Shown: positions 1-6,877 of the stretch, one piece after another
How the letters are laid out: each line of letters starts with the position of its first letter
Position numbering within the stretch: position 1 is the first letter of the stretch
Assembly (NCBI GenBank): GCA_900314595.1
Contig: OMVW01000024.1
Span: 1-24,945 of the forward strand
Length of the DNA stretch: 24,945 nucleotides
Source of the DNA: an uncultured Dialister sp.
GTDB taxonomy: Bacteria > Bacillota > Negativicutes > Veillonellales > Dialisteraceae
Reading direction: 5' to 3'
Notes under the pieces: generated by a model
Databases searched by the model: none
What the model saw: the letters and a program-made list of their open reading frames with translations, nothing else
What the model was told of the DNA's origin: nothing
Position numbers and translations under genes: made by a program

Positions 1-42
1 ACTTGGCTGGAAGCGGCCCGGGAGGATAGGAAGCTGCTGATT

Positions 43-74
43 AAAATCCCATCTCGTAAGAGATGGGATTTTTT
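43..74 (+). terminator. Rho-independent terminator at the window edge
   Basis: A 13-bp perfect stem (AAAATCCCATCTC at 43-55, GAGATGGGATTTT at 60-72) closes a GTAA loop and ends in a T-run, a textbook intrinsic terminator. The A-rich left arm means it could also work on the minus strand. The 40 bases to its left presumably hold the 3' end of a gene entering from outside. One frame stops at 38-40 and another stays open through the hairpin, and neither fragment is long enough to identify, so no gene is called. Confidence 0.85.
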
Positions 75-139
75 AGTGCATCAATTGGTATGCTGATGGG
101 TAGTGCGGGTTTAGTAGTTACAGGGGATAGAGAAACATA

Positions 140-190
140 CGGTATTCGTGAGTCAGCCTCACCTCGGCGAGCCCCGGTATAGACCATCCC
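140..190 (+). repeat. Linker repeat L, copy 1 (partial)
   Basis: It contains ACGGTATTCGTG followed by GTCAGCCTCACCTCGGCGAG and leads directly into a class I hairpin element. The same order recurs at 430-540 and 24355-24466. Confidence 0.6.
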
Positions 191-285
191 GAGATTTCGT
201 GGTTCGTGATTCGTGGTTCGTGAAGGTGTCGGCCTGACGGCCGACAAATTTTATATGGGGAATTTGCACAGGCGGAGTTGAAAAG
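191..285 (+). repeat. Dispersed hairpin element, class I, copy 1
   Basis: A stutter of TTCGTG-containing units (191-222) leads into GAAGGTG. A hairpin follows with stem GTCGGCC (228-234) / GGCCGAC (239-245) and loop TGAC, and then the conserved tail starting TATATGGGGAATTTGCACAG. Compared with copy 2 the stem differs at a base pair but remains fully paired. Confidence 0.8.
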
Positions 286-354
286 AACTTTTCGAGGAAT
301 TAACAGGCGGGGGAAATTGACTTTTGTGACGCTTAAGCAGGGAATCGATAGTGG

Positions 355-440
355 CGTGCTCCCCGCGTCCGGGGAGCTCCCGACAGGGTGAGGGGGCGTA
401 CGATAGTATTTATCGAAGTTGACTTTGAACGGTTCATGCG
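355..440 (+). repeat. GTAC module, copy 1
   Basis: An inverted repeat GCTCCCC (358-364) / GGGGAGC (371-377) is followed by GAGGGGGCGTACGAT. The same layout, a GC hairpin followed by a GTAC-containing purine-rich tail, occurs at 919-1013 (-), 8233-8310 (-), 11640-11720 (-) and 24278-24350 (+). Confidence 0.6.
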
Positions 441-540
441 TAACGGCATTATTGGAAACGTTTGTCAGATACTATGGTCTGAGTCTTTAACGGTATTCGT
501 GGATCAGCAAACCTCGGCACGTCCCGTTTTAGTCATTTTC
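430..540 (+). repeat. Linker repeat L, copy 2
   Basis: It carries GGTTCATGCGTAACG, then TTGTCAGAT, then ACGGTATTCGTGG and a CCTCGGC motif. It aligns in the same order with 24355-24466. Both copies sit between a GTAC module and a class I hairpin element. Confidence 0.6.
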
Positions 541-620
541 GAGATTTCGTGATTCGTGAAGGTGTCGGTCTGAGGACCGACAAATTTTATATGGGGGATG
601 TGCACAGGCGGGTTGAAGAA
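541..620 (+). repeat. Dispersed hairpin element, class I, copy 2
   Basis: A stutter with ATTCGTG units leads to GAAGGTG. The stem is GTCGGTC (564-570) / GACCGAC (575-581) with loop TGAG, followed by the tail TATATGGGGGATGTGCACAG. The pair C:G of copy 1 is replaced by T:A here, a compensated change. Confidence 0.8.
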
Positions 621-918
621 CGGTTAGAGCCAATGACGTATCGTCATCATGCTAAATGTCTCAAAAGGTTCGCGGTAAGGCTTCCCCTCGGGGAAGCTGG
701 CTGCGAAGCAGACTGATAGGGCAGGGATGGAATCCTTCAGGAAGATTTATGTGACAATTGAGTCATCCTATCGATTCTTCGAATCGATTTGCCTCTTCAC
801 CCGCTTTGCGGGAGCTTTCCCGAGGGGGAAGCCTTCCAGCCTGCCGGTAGAGTCAATTTTCTTGGGAATGTTTCGTCAGCCTTATATGTGCCTTGTGCCG
901 AACCCTGCGCTTGTACCT

Positions 919-1013
919 TTTTGCTCATTTTCGACTTGTACCTGCTTGACATCCCCTCACCGCATTCGCGGAGCTCCCCGCACTTCGGGGAGCTCTTTCT
1001 TTCCGATAGAGTC
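919..1013 (-). repeat. GTAC module, copy 2
   Basis: Read on the minus strand it has an inverted repeat GAGCTCCCC / GGGGAGCTC, then GCGGTGAGGGGATG and GTACAAGTCGAAAATGAG. The last segment matches GTACGATCTTGCAAGTCGG of the copy at 24278-24350. Confidence 0.55.
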
Positions 1014-1064
1014 ACTTTGACTGAGGATGTTTCGGCAGCTGGTCCCAAATTTGACTCGTGTGGG

Positions 1065-1130
1065 CTTTTCAACTCCGCCTGCGCACATTCCCCATACATA
1101 TTTCCTGCCGCATCAGCGGCAGCACCTTCC
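1065..1130 (-). repeat. Dispersed hairpin element, class I, copy 3
   Basis: On the minus strand it reads GGGAAGGTG, stem CTGCCGC / GCGGCAG (plus-strand 1105-1111 and 1116-1122) with loop TGAT, then TATGGGGAATGTGCGCAGGC. Its stutter is the expanded 18-bp minisatellite next to it. Confidence 0.8.
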
Positions 1131-1223
1131 CGACCGCCCCGATCACCCCGACCGCCCCGATCACCCCGACCGCCCCGATCACCCCGACCGCCCCGATCAC
1201 CCCGACCGCCCCGATCACCCCGA
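1131..1223. repeat. 18-bp minisatellite, five perfect copies
   Basis: The unit CGACCGCCCCGATCACCC is repeated five times without a mismatch (1131-1148, 1149-1166, 1167-1184, 1185-1202, 1203-1220), plus a few bases of a sixth. The minus strand is rich in GGGG runs. It occupies the stutter position of a class I element. The element at 24081-24190 carries the same motif once (GGTGATCGGGGCGGTCGGG), so copy number clearly varies between elements. Confidence 0.95.
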
Positions 1224-1271
1224 TTCAAAAGTATTCTTTTCTAAAGTTATCCTCACCATATTTCCTATCTC

Positions 1272-1280
1272 TGCTATACT
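1272..1280 (+). promoter_or_regulatory. Extended -10 promoter of the nitrogenase-like operon
   Basis: TGCTATACT gives an extended -10 (TGn followed by TATACT at 1275-1280), about 48 bp ahead of the first start codon. No good -35 is visible at the expected distance, which fits an extended -10 promoter. The MerR and UvrA-like genes have similar TGCTAT boxes. Confidence 0.55.
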
Positions 1281-1328
1281 ATATATAGTTAGAATTTTCT
1301 TAAAACAGTTCATATATGAGGAGTCCTT

Positions 1329-2141
1329 ATGAAGAAGATTGCTTTTTACGGGAAGGGCGGCATCGGGAAGTCGACGACGGCTTCGAATGTGTCTGCAGCT
1401 CTGTCTCTTATGGGAAAGCGGGTGGCCCAGATCGGGTGTGACCCGAAGAATGATTCGACCCGGCTTTTGCTGGGGCATATCTGCAAGGAGACGGTGCTGG
1501 ATAAGGTCCGCCGGTCGGAGGTGGAGGAAATCCGAAAGGAAGATATCGTCCATACCGGTTTCAACGGGGTGACCTGCGTGGAAGCGGGAGGTCCGGAGCC
1601 GGGGGTCGGCTGTGCGGGGCGGGGGATTATCGTGGCTCTCCAGCTTCTGGACCGGATGAAGGCGCTTCCTCCCGTGGATTTGACTCTCTATGATGTACTG
1701 GGGGACGTGGTATGCGGCGGCTTTGCCATGCCGATCCGTGAAGGTTATGCGGAGGAAATATACATCGTTTCTTCGGGCGAGCTTATGAGTCTTTATGCGG
1801 CAAACAATATCGCCAAGGGGATCCGCCGTTTTGCTGCCCGCGGGAAGGTGCGGCTCGGCGGGATTATCGGAAATTCAAGAAATACGCCCGGTGAAAAGGA
1901 GCTTTTGACGGAATTTGCCAAGGAATTAAATACAGAGCTCATCGCTTTCATTCCGCGGGACAAGATTGTGAATGTAGCGGAAAATCACCGTCAGACGGTG
2001 CTTCAGTATGCGCCGGATTCTCCCCAGGCTGGGGTGTACAAAGAACTGGCGAAGACCATCTGGGATGGGACGAATCTTTCCATTCCCACTCCGGTGACTT
2101 TTGAAGAGCTGGAAAGGCTGGCGGCTTTTTATGGAACCTAA
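1329..2141 (+). CDS. NifH-like Fe protein, P-loop ATPase with [4Fe-4S] ligands
   Basis: A 270-residue member of the NifH/BchL/CfbC family. In this family a homodimer bridged by one [4Fe-4S] cluster hydrolyses ATP to pass electrons to a component 1 partner. Visible marks are the deviant Walker A GKGGIGKS (residues 8-15), the switch segment GCDPKNDST (36-44), and the two cluster cysteines Cys95 (GCAGRG) and Cys129 (VVCGGFAMP), matching Cys97 and Cys132 of NifH. Arg98 matches the NifH arginine that can be ADP-ribosylated. A GAGGAG site (1318-1323) lies 5 bases before the ATG. Its stop overlaps the next gene by 11 bases. With no nifB, nifE/N or nifV nearby, nitrogen fixation is unlikely. The substrate is unknown and I place it only as a nitrogenase-like protein. 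Confidence 0.9.
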   Translation: MKKIAFYGKGGIGKSTTASNVSAALSLMGKRVAQIGCDPKNDSTRLLLGHICKETVLDKVRRSEVEEIRKEDIVHTGFNGVTCVEAGGPEPGVGCAGRGIIVALQLLDRMKALPPVDLTLYDVLGDVVCGGFAMPIREGYAEEIYIVSSGELMSLYAANNIAKGIRRFAARGKVRLGGIIGNSRNTPGEKELLTEFAKELNTELIAFIPRDKIVNVAENHRQTVLQYAPDSPQAGVYKELAKTIWDGTNLSIPTPVTFEELERLAAFYGT

Positions 2142-3426
2142 GACAAAGTGGCTTCTCACAAAGACGACTTCCACTTCCTGCACCATGCCCGGCGTCTGGA
2201 AGGCGGCAGCTTTCTGCGAGGGAGTAGCCGTGATATTTCACAGTCCCCTGGGCTGCACCCATGTGGCGTCTTTCATGGATATGGGCGCCCGTTTCCGGGT
2301 GCTGGCGGACGGAGGGAAAGAATTTCCTCACGCAGCGCCCCTTATTTCCTCGAATCTCAGGGAAAAGGACAGCATTTTCGGAGGGGCTGACCGCCTCAGG
2401 GACTGTATGAAATATACGGTAGAGACTTATCATCCGAAATGCATCATCGTCGCTTCTTCCTGCGTGGCAGGGGTCATCGGGGACGATGTGGAAGGAGTCT
2501 GCGAAGATTCGGAAATGGAATATGGAATTCCCATCCTCTGCATGCCCTTTGCGGGCTTTCTGGGCGGAGAATACGGCGATGGCTACTACAAGACGGCCAA
2601 TGCTATAGTGGACCGCTTTTTCCGGAAACAGGAAAAGGTGAAAGGACGGGTGGTCCTTCTGGGGGACCAGATGGGACCTGCCGGCCAGTACGCGCGGGAA
2701 GCAGCAAGACTTCTGGAAAAGTTCGGCCTGGAAGTACGATACCAGTTCCCAGGCTACGTGCCTTTCGAGGAATGGAAAGAAATCCCGTCGGCCGAATATT
2801 CCGTGATGCTCGGTTTTGCAGGGAACGCAGGAGAACTGCTGAAACTGGCAGACCGTTTGGAAAAAGAGTTTGATGTGAAATCGCTTGGAAACAGTTTCCC
2901 TGTAGGCTGGGAGGCTACGAAAGAGTGGATCCTCAAAGTCGGTGAAATGACGGGACAGGAAGAACGGGCGAAAGAAGTTCTTTCTGAAGAAGAAAGAGAT
3001 ATAGAAAATTATATTTCCACCATCAGGGACAGGACGGTGGGTAAAAAAGCGGCCATCGTCACGGGCCGTCCGCCCCGCTGGTACAATCCGGGCGAAACGG
3101 CGGAGTCCCTTTCCTGGCTGGGCATTTCTATTTCCTCCTTAATTCTTCTGGACAACCTGAAGCCGGAAGAAAAAGCAGTGCTCACGGAGAATTTCCGGAA
3201 AGTCAGCGATGCGCCCGTCATCGACGGGAAAGACAGCGGACCGGTGATGGATGATTCGGACATCCTCCTTGTAACGAATGAAATTTACAGCACGAAGACA
3301 AAGCAGCTTTTCATCCCCATGATTCCGCTTGCCGGAACGGCCGGGGAAAAAGCCATGCTCCGGGCTATCGCCCATCTCATCTGCCGGTATGGCACGAAAG
3401 GAGGAATTGCTTATGTGGAAGCCTGA
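2131..3426 (+). CDS. NifD-like component 1 subunit (oxidoreductase/nitrogenase family)
   Basis: A 431-residue NifD/NifE/BchN-type subunit expected to pair with the next gene product as component 1. The cluster-ligand triad is complete: Cys17, Cys42 (HSPLGC) and Cys111 (SSCVAGVIGDDV). Its spacing of 25 between the first two is close to NifD Cys62, Cys88, Cys154. The family block NLREKDSIFGG (75-85) is also present. I see no cysteine in the region that would correspond to the FeMo-cofactor ligand NifD Cys275, which argues against a FeMo-type cofactor and for a BchN-like, CfbD-like or unclassified enzyme. I chose ATG 2131, inside the end of the upstream gene, because homology begins soon after it. 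The start at 2101 would add an unlikely out-of-frame overlap. The ribosome binding site is weak, so translational coupling is likely. Confidence 0.88.
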   Translation: MEPKTKWLLTKTTSTSCTMPGVWKAAAFCEGVAVIFHSPLGCTHVASFMDMGARFRVLADGGKEFPHAAPLISSNLREKDSIFGGADRLRDCMKYTVETYHPKCIIVASSCVAGVIGDDVEGVCEDSEMEYGIPILCMPFAGFLGGEYGDGYYKTANAIVDRFFRKQEKVKGRVVLLGDQMGPAGQYAREAARLLEKFGLEVRYQFPGYVPFEEWKEIPSAEYSVMLGFAGNAGELLKLADRLEKEFDVKSLGNSFPVGWEATKEWILKVGEMTGQEERAKEVLSEEERDIENYISTIRDRTVGKKAAIVTGRPPRWYNPGETAESLSWLGISISSLILLDNLKPEEKAVLTENFRKVSDAPVIDGKDSGPVMDDSDILLVTNEIYSTKTKQLFIPMIPLAGTAGEKAMLRAIAHLICRYGTKGGIAYVEA

Positions 3427-4681
3427 ATGGGAAGCAGCCTGCAACCACACGGCTACCTGCGGGCTCACCGGTTCTGCCGCCTTTTTCTCCTCCATCCCCG
3501 GAAGCTTCGTCATGGTGAATGGGCCACTCTGGTGCTATTTCTATGCGATGAAATATGTGGACGATCTCGATGAAACGGCACGAAACCGCTTCTACTGCAC
3601 CCAGCCGGGCCAGGAGTCTCTCGTCTATGGGACGGAAAAAGACCTGGTGAAGGGTTTCGAAATGATCAAACAGATGGGGAAATTTGAACGGGTCTTCATC
3701 CAGAGCAACTGCTCCATATCGCTGGTAGGAGACGATGTGGCGGGCATCGCATCAAGTCAGGACCTGCCCTGGCCGGTGTATGCGGCCGATTCCGGAGGAC
3801 TCAAAGGCGATTTCGCCAAAGGATACCAGCAGGCGTTCCTTCGGGTGATGGATGAAATGAAGCCTCTTTCCACAGTGAAACATACAGTGAACGTGCTGGG
3901 CCTTTCCCTCTCGGACCTGAAAGGAAAGGAAAATGCCCTGGAAATCAAAAGGCTTCTTACAATGAGCGGACTGACAGTCAATGCCATTCCCGGGGCCGGC
4001 AGCACCTGGGAAGAAATAATGAATATGCCATCGGCGGAGCTCAATATCGTAGTCCGCCCTGAACTTTCGGAAAAAGCGGCCAGACGGATGGAAACAGATT
4101 TCCATGTGCCTTACATCGAAACGGGTCTTCCCTGCGGCACCGAAGTCACTATGAAATGGCTGGAAAAAATCAAAGAATCGCTGCCGTCCATGAATCTTTC
4201 CGCTGCAGCAAAAGAAGCGGCAGACCTCAAGCGGCACCTCACCCATCTGGGAGGAGGCATGCAGTCCCTCTGGGGGCAGCTCTGGTTTGATGAAATACTG
4301 GTCTCCGCCTGGCCATCCGACGCAGCGGCCATTGCGGAAACGGTGCGCGGCGAATGGGCGGATACGGGAAAACTCCTGGTCCACCTGCAGGAACCGTCGG
4401 AAATCAAGATTCCGGCGGCTGATATCATCCGCACCGTACGGGCCGATGATGCAGCAATCAATGAAGACTATAAAAACTGGCAGGGAGGACTCCTCCTGGC
4501 AAGCTCCCACGAAACCACAAGACTGGGGAGACTCGGAAAGAAAGCAAGGTTCATCCCCATATTCCGCCCCGTCTATGAAGAAATGCTGGCCGATTCCACG
4601 CCCCTCTACGGACTTGCCGGAGCAGCAAGGCTCTTTGAAAGAGTCTTCAACGCGGGGATTGCGGAGAAGAGGAAAGACTGA
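3413..4681 (+). CDS. NifK-like component 1 subunit (oxidoreductase/nitrogenase family)
   Basis: A 422-residue partner subunit. It keeps a triad Cys16, Cys41 (NGPLWC) and Cys100 (QSNCSISLVGDDV) that parallels NifK Cys70, Cys95, Cys153, and a QESLVYGTEKDL segment where NifD/K proteins have their FGG block. With both subunits bearing three cysteines, a bridging P-cluster-like or [4Fe-4S] cluster is plausible. A strong AAAGGAGG (3397-3404) sits 8 bases before ATG 3413, and the gene overlaps the preceding one by 14 bases, so all three genes form one translationally coupled operon. A class II hairpin element with a T-run (4758-4788) follows and can terminate the transcript. No maturation, transporter or regulator gene is attached, so the reaction cannot be read from context. 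Confidence 0.87.
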   Translation: MWKPEWEAACNHTATCGLTGSAAFFSSIPGSFVMVNGPLWCYFYAMKYVDDLDETARNRFYCTQPGQESLVYGTEKDLVKGFEMIKQMGKFERVFIQSNCSISLVGDDVAGIASSQDLPWPVYAADSGGLKGDFAKGYQQAFLRVMDEMKPLSTVKHTVNVLGLSLSDLKGKENALEIKRLLTMSGLTVNAIPGAGSTWEEIMNMPSAELNIVVRPELSEKAARRMETDFHVPYIETGLPCGTEVTMKWLEKIKESLPSMNLSAAAKEAADLKRHLTHLGGGMQSLWGQLWFDEILVSAWPSDAAAIAETVRGEWADTGKLLVHLQEPSEIKIPAADIIRTVRADDAAINEDYKNWQGGLLLASSHETTRLGRLGKKARFIPIFRPVYEEMLADSTPLYGLAGAARLFERVFNAGIAEKRKD

Positions 4682-4720
4682 GTCAGTTATCAGATATTTG
4701 GTTTGAGTCAGAAGCGGACT

Positions 4721-4797
4721 TCGGATTGGGGATTTGGGATTGCGGATTGCGGGAAGGTGCGGCGCAAATTCATGAGCGCCGCATTTTTATATGGGAA
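4721..4797 (+). repeat. Dispersed hairpin element, class II, likely operon terminator
   Basis: A stutter of GGATTG(C/G)-type units (4721-4751) leads to GGGAAGGTG. A perfect 8-bp stem follows, TGCGGCGC (4758-4765) / GCGCCGCA (4776-4783), around the loop AAATTCATGA, then TTTTT and ATATGGGA. Its position 76 bases after the nitrogenase-like operon and its T-run make it a working intrinsic terminator candidate. Confidence 0.8.
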
Positions 4798-4879
4798 AGG
4801 AGTTAGTCCTATGCGACCGACTGCTAGTGGTGGGTAGCAGGAATGAGGGCTGCCGTTTTTAAATGGGGAGCAGATAGAA

Positions 4880-4916
4880 ATTACGAAAAATGGTAAACTT
4901 ACCACTTTTTCGTAAT
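4880..4916. promoter_or_regulatory. Long palindrome 1 upstream of ATPase A
   Basis: Arms ATTACGAAAAATGGTAA (4880-4896) and TTACCACTTTTTCGTAAT (4899-4916) form a near-perfect inverted repeat with a 2-base centre. A related palindrome ends at the ribosome binding site of the next gene. Likely an operator. The protein that binds it is not known. Confidence 0.75.
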
Positions 4917-4951
4917 AAAAATTGAAAAAATAGCCGTTTTTGCATATAATA

Positions 4952-4989
4952 ATTACGAGAAAACGGTAAATCAACCACTTTTTCGTAAT
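4952..4989. promoter_or_regulatory. Long palindrome 2 upstream of ATPase A
   Basis: ATTACGAGAAAACGGT on the left mirrors ACCACTTTTTCGTAAT on the right. It starts exactly 72 bp after the first palindrome and runs into the GGAG ribosome binding site at 4990-4993, so anything bound here would block transcription or translation of the ATPase gene. Confidence 0.75.
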
Positions 4990-5000
4990 GGAGAATGATC

Positions 5001-6254
5001 ATGGAAATTGAAAGGCCTCTTTATTTGCAGCAGTTGAAGGACAGCATGGGGAATGGTCTCATTAAAGTCGTTACCGGCATGCGGCGGTGCGGGAAGTCTT
5101 ACCTGCTGTTTACCATTTTTTATCGATACCTCCTGGAGCAGGGAGTTCAGCGGGACCACATCATTGAACTGGCACTGGATGATGTGATGAATGATATATA
5201 CCGGGAGCCCCATGCGCTGTATCGGTATGTGAAGGACCGGATTAAAGATGAAAGCACCTATTATATCCTGCTGGACGAAATCCAGTATGTGGACAGGTTT
5301 TCAGAAGTATTGAACAGTTTCCTCCATATTTCCAACGTGGATGTCTATGTGACCGGAAGCAATTCCCATCTTCTTTCCAGTGATGTGCTGACCGAATTTC
5401 GTGGACGGGGGCAGGAAATCCGTCTGTACCCTCTCTCTTTCAACGAATTTTATACCGCCCGGGGCATTGATGAACTGCATGCCTGGCAGGAGTACATCGT
5501 TTATGGCGGCCTGCCCATGCTGTTTCAGCTGAGGACGGAAATGGAAAGGCAGCGATATCTGAGAGATCTTTTCAGGGAAACCTATCTGAAAGATATCCGC
5601 GAACGCTACCGGATTCAGCAGCCTGAAGAAATGACGGAACTTATAGAAATACTGGCTTCAGCCATTGGCTCCCTCACCAACCCATCGAAGCTGCAGCGGA
5701 CTTTCCTGTCAGTGAAAGGAAGTAAAATATCAGACAAAACGATTTCTCAATATATTTCCTATCTGAAAGATGCATTTCTGATTGATTCGGCGCTTCGTTA
5801 CGATATCAAAGGGAAGAAATACATCAATACTCCCTCCAAATATTACTTCACCGACATAGGTGTGCGAAATGCATTGATGAATTTCAGGCAGATCGAAGAC
5901 AACCATATCATGGAAAATGTCATTTTTAATGAACTGAAAAGCCGGGGCTATGCGGTGGATGTGGGAATCGTTGAGAGACGGGCCGCAGACGAGAATGGAA
6001 AAATGCGCCGTCTGCAGATGGAAATAGATTTCATTGCTTATGAGGGGAGCAGGAAATATTATATCCAGTCCGCTTTTTCCATTCCTGATGAGCAGAAAAA
6101 AGATCAGGAAGAACGGCCCCTCCGCATGCTGGATGACTCCTTCAAGAAAATCGTGGTCGTCTCAGATCCCATCCTGCTGCGCCGGGATGAGATGGGAATC
6201 ACAACTATGAGCATTTACGATTTCCTGCTGAAAAAGAACAGCCTTGACCTTTAA
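5001..6254 (+). CDS. DUF4143-type AAA ATPase A
   Basis: A 417-residue ATP-binding protein of the AAA_14/DUF4143 type, common in many copies in anaerobes and archaea but of unsettled function. The N-terminal ATPase has Walker A GMRRCGKS (26-33) and Walker B YYILLDEIQYV. The ATPase module is followed by a C-terminal nuclease-fold-like domain. There EIDFIAYE is kept, but the following strand reads KYYIQSAF, without the ExK expected of an active PD-(D/E)xK enzyme. I chose ATG 5001 rather than 4995 because GGAG at 4990-4993 leaves one base to the first and seven to the second. It is a lone gene, preceded by two 37-38 bp palindromes and followed by a weak terminator (6317-6343) and an orphan repeat array. 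Confidence 0.88.
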   Translation: MEIERPLYLQQLKDSMGNGLIKVVTGMRRCGKSYLLFTIFYRYLLEQGVQRDHIIELALDDVMNDIYREPHALYRYVKDRIKDESTYYILLDEIQYVDRFSEVLNSFLHISNVDVYVTGSNSHLLSSDVLTEFRGRGQEIRLYPLSFNEFYTARGIDELHAWQEYIVYGGLPMLFQLRTEMERQRYLRDLFRETYLKDIRERYRIQQPEEMTELIEILASAIGSLTNPSKLQRTFLSVKGSKISDKTISQYISYLKDAFLIDSALRYDIKGKKYINTPSKYYFTDIGVRNALMNFRQIEDNHIMENVIFNELKSRGYAVDVGIVERRAADENGKMRRLQMEIDFIAYEGSRKYYIQSAFSIPDEQKKDQEERPLRMLDDSFKKIVVVSDPILLRRDEMGITTMSIYDFLLKKNSLDL

Positions 6255-6316
6255 TTGAATTTTAGAAATATCAGATCATCCGAAATTTGGAAAATCCGTT
6301 CATCATTGACAGAAAA

Positions 6317-6343
6317 ACAGTCCCGGCAGGGCACTGTCTTTTT
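6317..6343 (+). terminator. Probable intrinsic terminator after ATPase A
   Basis: ACAGTCCC (6317-6324), loop GGCA, then GGGCACTGT with one bulged base, followed by C and TTTTT (6339-6343). It lies 62 bases past the stop codon. Confidence 0.65.
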
Positions 6344-6384
6344 ATGGAATTGAGAATCCGTAAAATTTAAAATCAATTCATTTC

Positions 6385-6475
6385 AGGGAAAGTGTGAATT
6401 TCCAGGAAAAGTCCCTTGGAAAAGTGTAAAAATTTCCCAAAACTCCCTTGAAAAAGTGTGAAAATCTTTTTTCAT
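6385..6475. repeat. Orphan operator-like array, three units, 32-bp period
   Basis: GTGT cores at 6392, 6424 and 6456 are exactly 32 bp apart. Each is flanked by A-runs, and the first two sit in small palindromes of the form GGAAA...TTTCC. The layout resembles the arrays in front of the DUF4143 ATPase genes, but no ATPase gene follows; the T-box leader does. It may be the remains of a lost ATPase cassette. Confidence 0.6.
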
Positions 6476-6541
6476 GAACTTTTGAAGGGCATGAAGGGGT
6501 AGAGAACAGGGAATTTTTTACCATGCTAAAGAATTATTTTC

Positions 6542-6570
6542 TTGACATACGTAAGTTTATCCTGTATTCT
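6542..6570 (+). promoter_or_regulatory. Sigma-70-type promoter of the T-box leader
   Basis: A perfect -35 TTGACA (6542-6547) and a -10 TATTCT (6565-6570) are separated by 17 bp. Transcription would start near 6577, just before the conserved T-box sequence. Confidence 0.8.
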
Positions 6571-6773
6571 AATTTTAACATTCCAAGCACAAGGAACGAG
6601 CCCAGTTTAGAGGAAATCTGCAGAGAGCTGACGTATGGTGAAAGTCAGCGGTGGAATCTTTACAAGTCACTCGAGAGTGTCCCGGTGGAAAGCGAAAGTG
6701 AGTAATTCCGGGCGGGAATCCCCGTTATGGATAAAGCTTTCAGCTGGAGTATAATGCAAGGTGGTAACGCGCA

Positions 6774-6812
6774 GGTCGCCCTTGTCCGCATTGGCGGGCA
6801 GGCGCCTTTTTT
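6774..6812 (+). terminator. T-box terminator 1
   Basis: GGTCGCC pairs with GGCGCC with one bulge, and TGTCCGC pairs with GCGGGCA around loop ATTG, ending in TTTTTT. Its left arm contains CCTTG, which is needed by antiterminator 1, so the two folds exclude each other. Confidence 0.85.
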
Positions 6813-6877
6813 ATTTCCATCCTTTTCACGCACCCCTGAAAGCAGAGCGACAAACCAGGGTGGTACCGCGCTAAGCG

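Larger units (their letters stand above)
75..1328. other. Gene-free repeat block upstream of the nitrogenase-like operon
   Basis: I find no credible gene here. The open frames are short, lack ribosome binding sites and run through repeats and hairpins. The stretch is built from three class I hairpin elements (191-285, 541-620, 1065-1130), two copies of the GTAC-containing module (355-440 and 919-1013), two copies of a linker sequence, an 18-bp minisatellite and perfect hairpins. The hairpins are at 680-697 (GCTTCCCC/GGGGAAGC), 771-789 (ATCGATTC, loop TTC, GAATCGAT) and near 970-990 (GAGCTCCCC/GGGGAGCTC). The last 80 bases carry the operon promoter. Confidence 0.75.

Noticed and set aside
1..40. 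Identifiable 3' end of a gene entering from the left
   Set aside because: Two frames are possible, neither gives a recognisable protein end in so few codons; only the terminator after it is reported.
797..1228. 143-codon minus-strand frame with collagen-like GDRGGR repeats
   Set aside because: It arises from the frame-neutral 18-bp minisatellite joined to hairpins and other repeats. There is no ribosome binding site and no conserved protein.
1329..4681. True nitrogen-fixing nifHDK
   Set aside because: Subunits are short, the FeMo-cofactor cysteine region is not conserved, and no nifB/E/N/V genes are present.
4995..5000. ATG 4995 as start of ATPase A
   Set aside because: The GGAG site ends one base before it, too close for initiation; ATG 5001 has proper spacing.
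6523..6705. Small gene of 60 codons
   Set aside because: The frame covers the promoter and stem I of the T-box leader, which explains the sequence fully.
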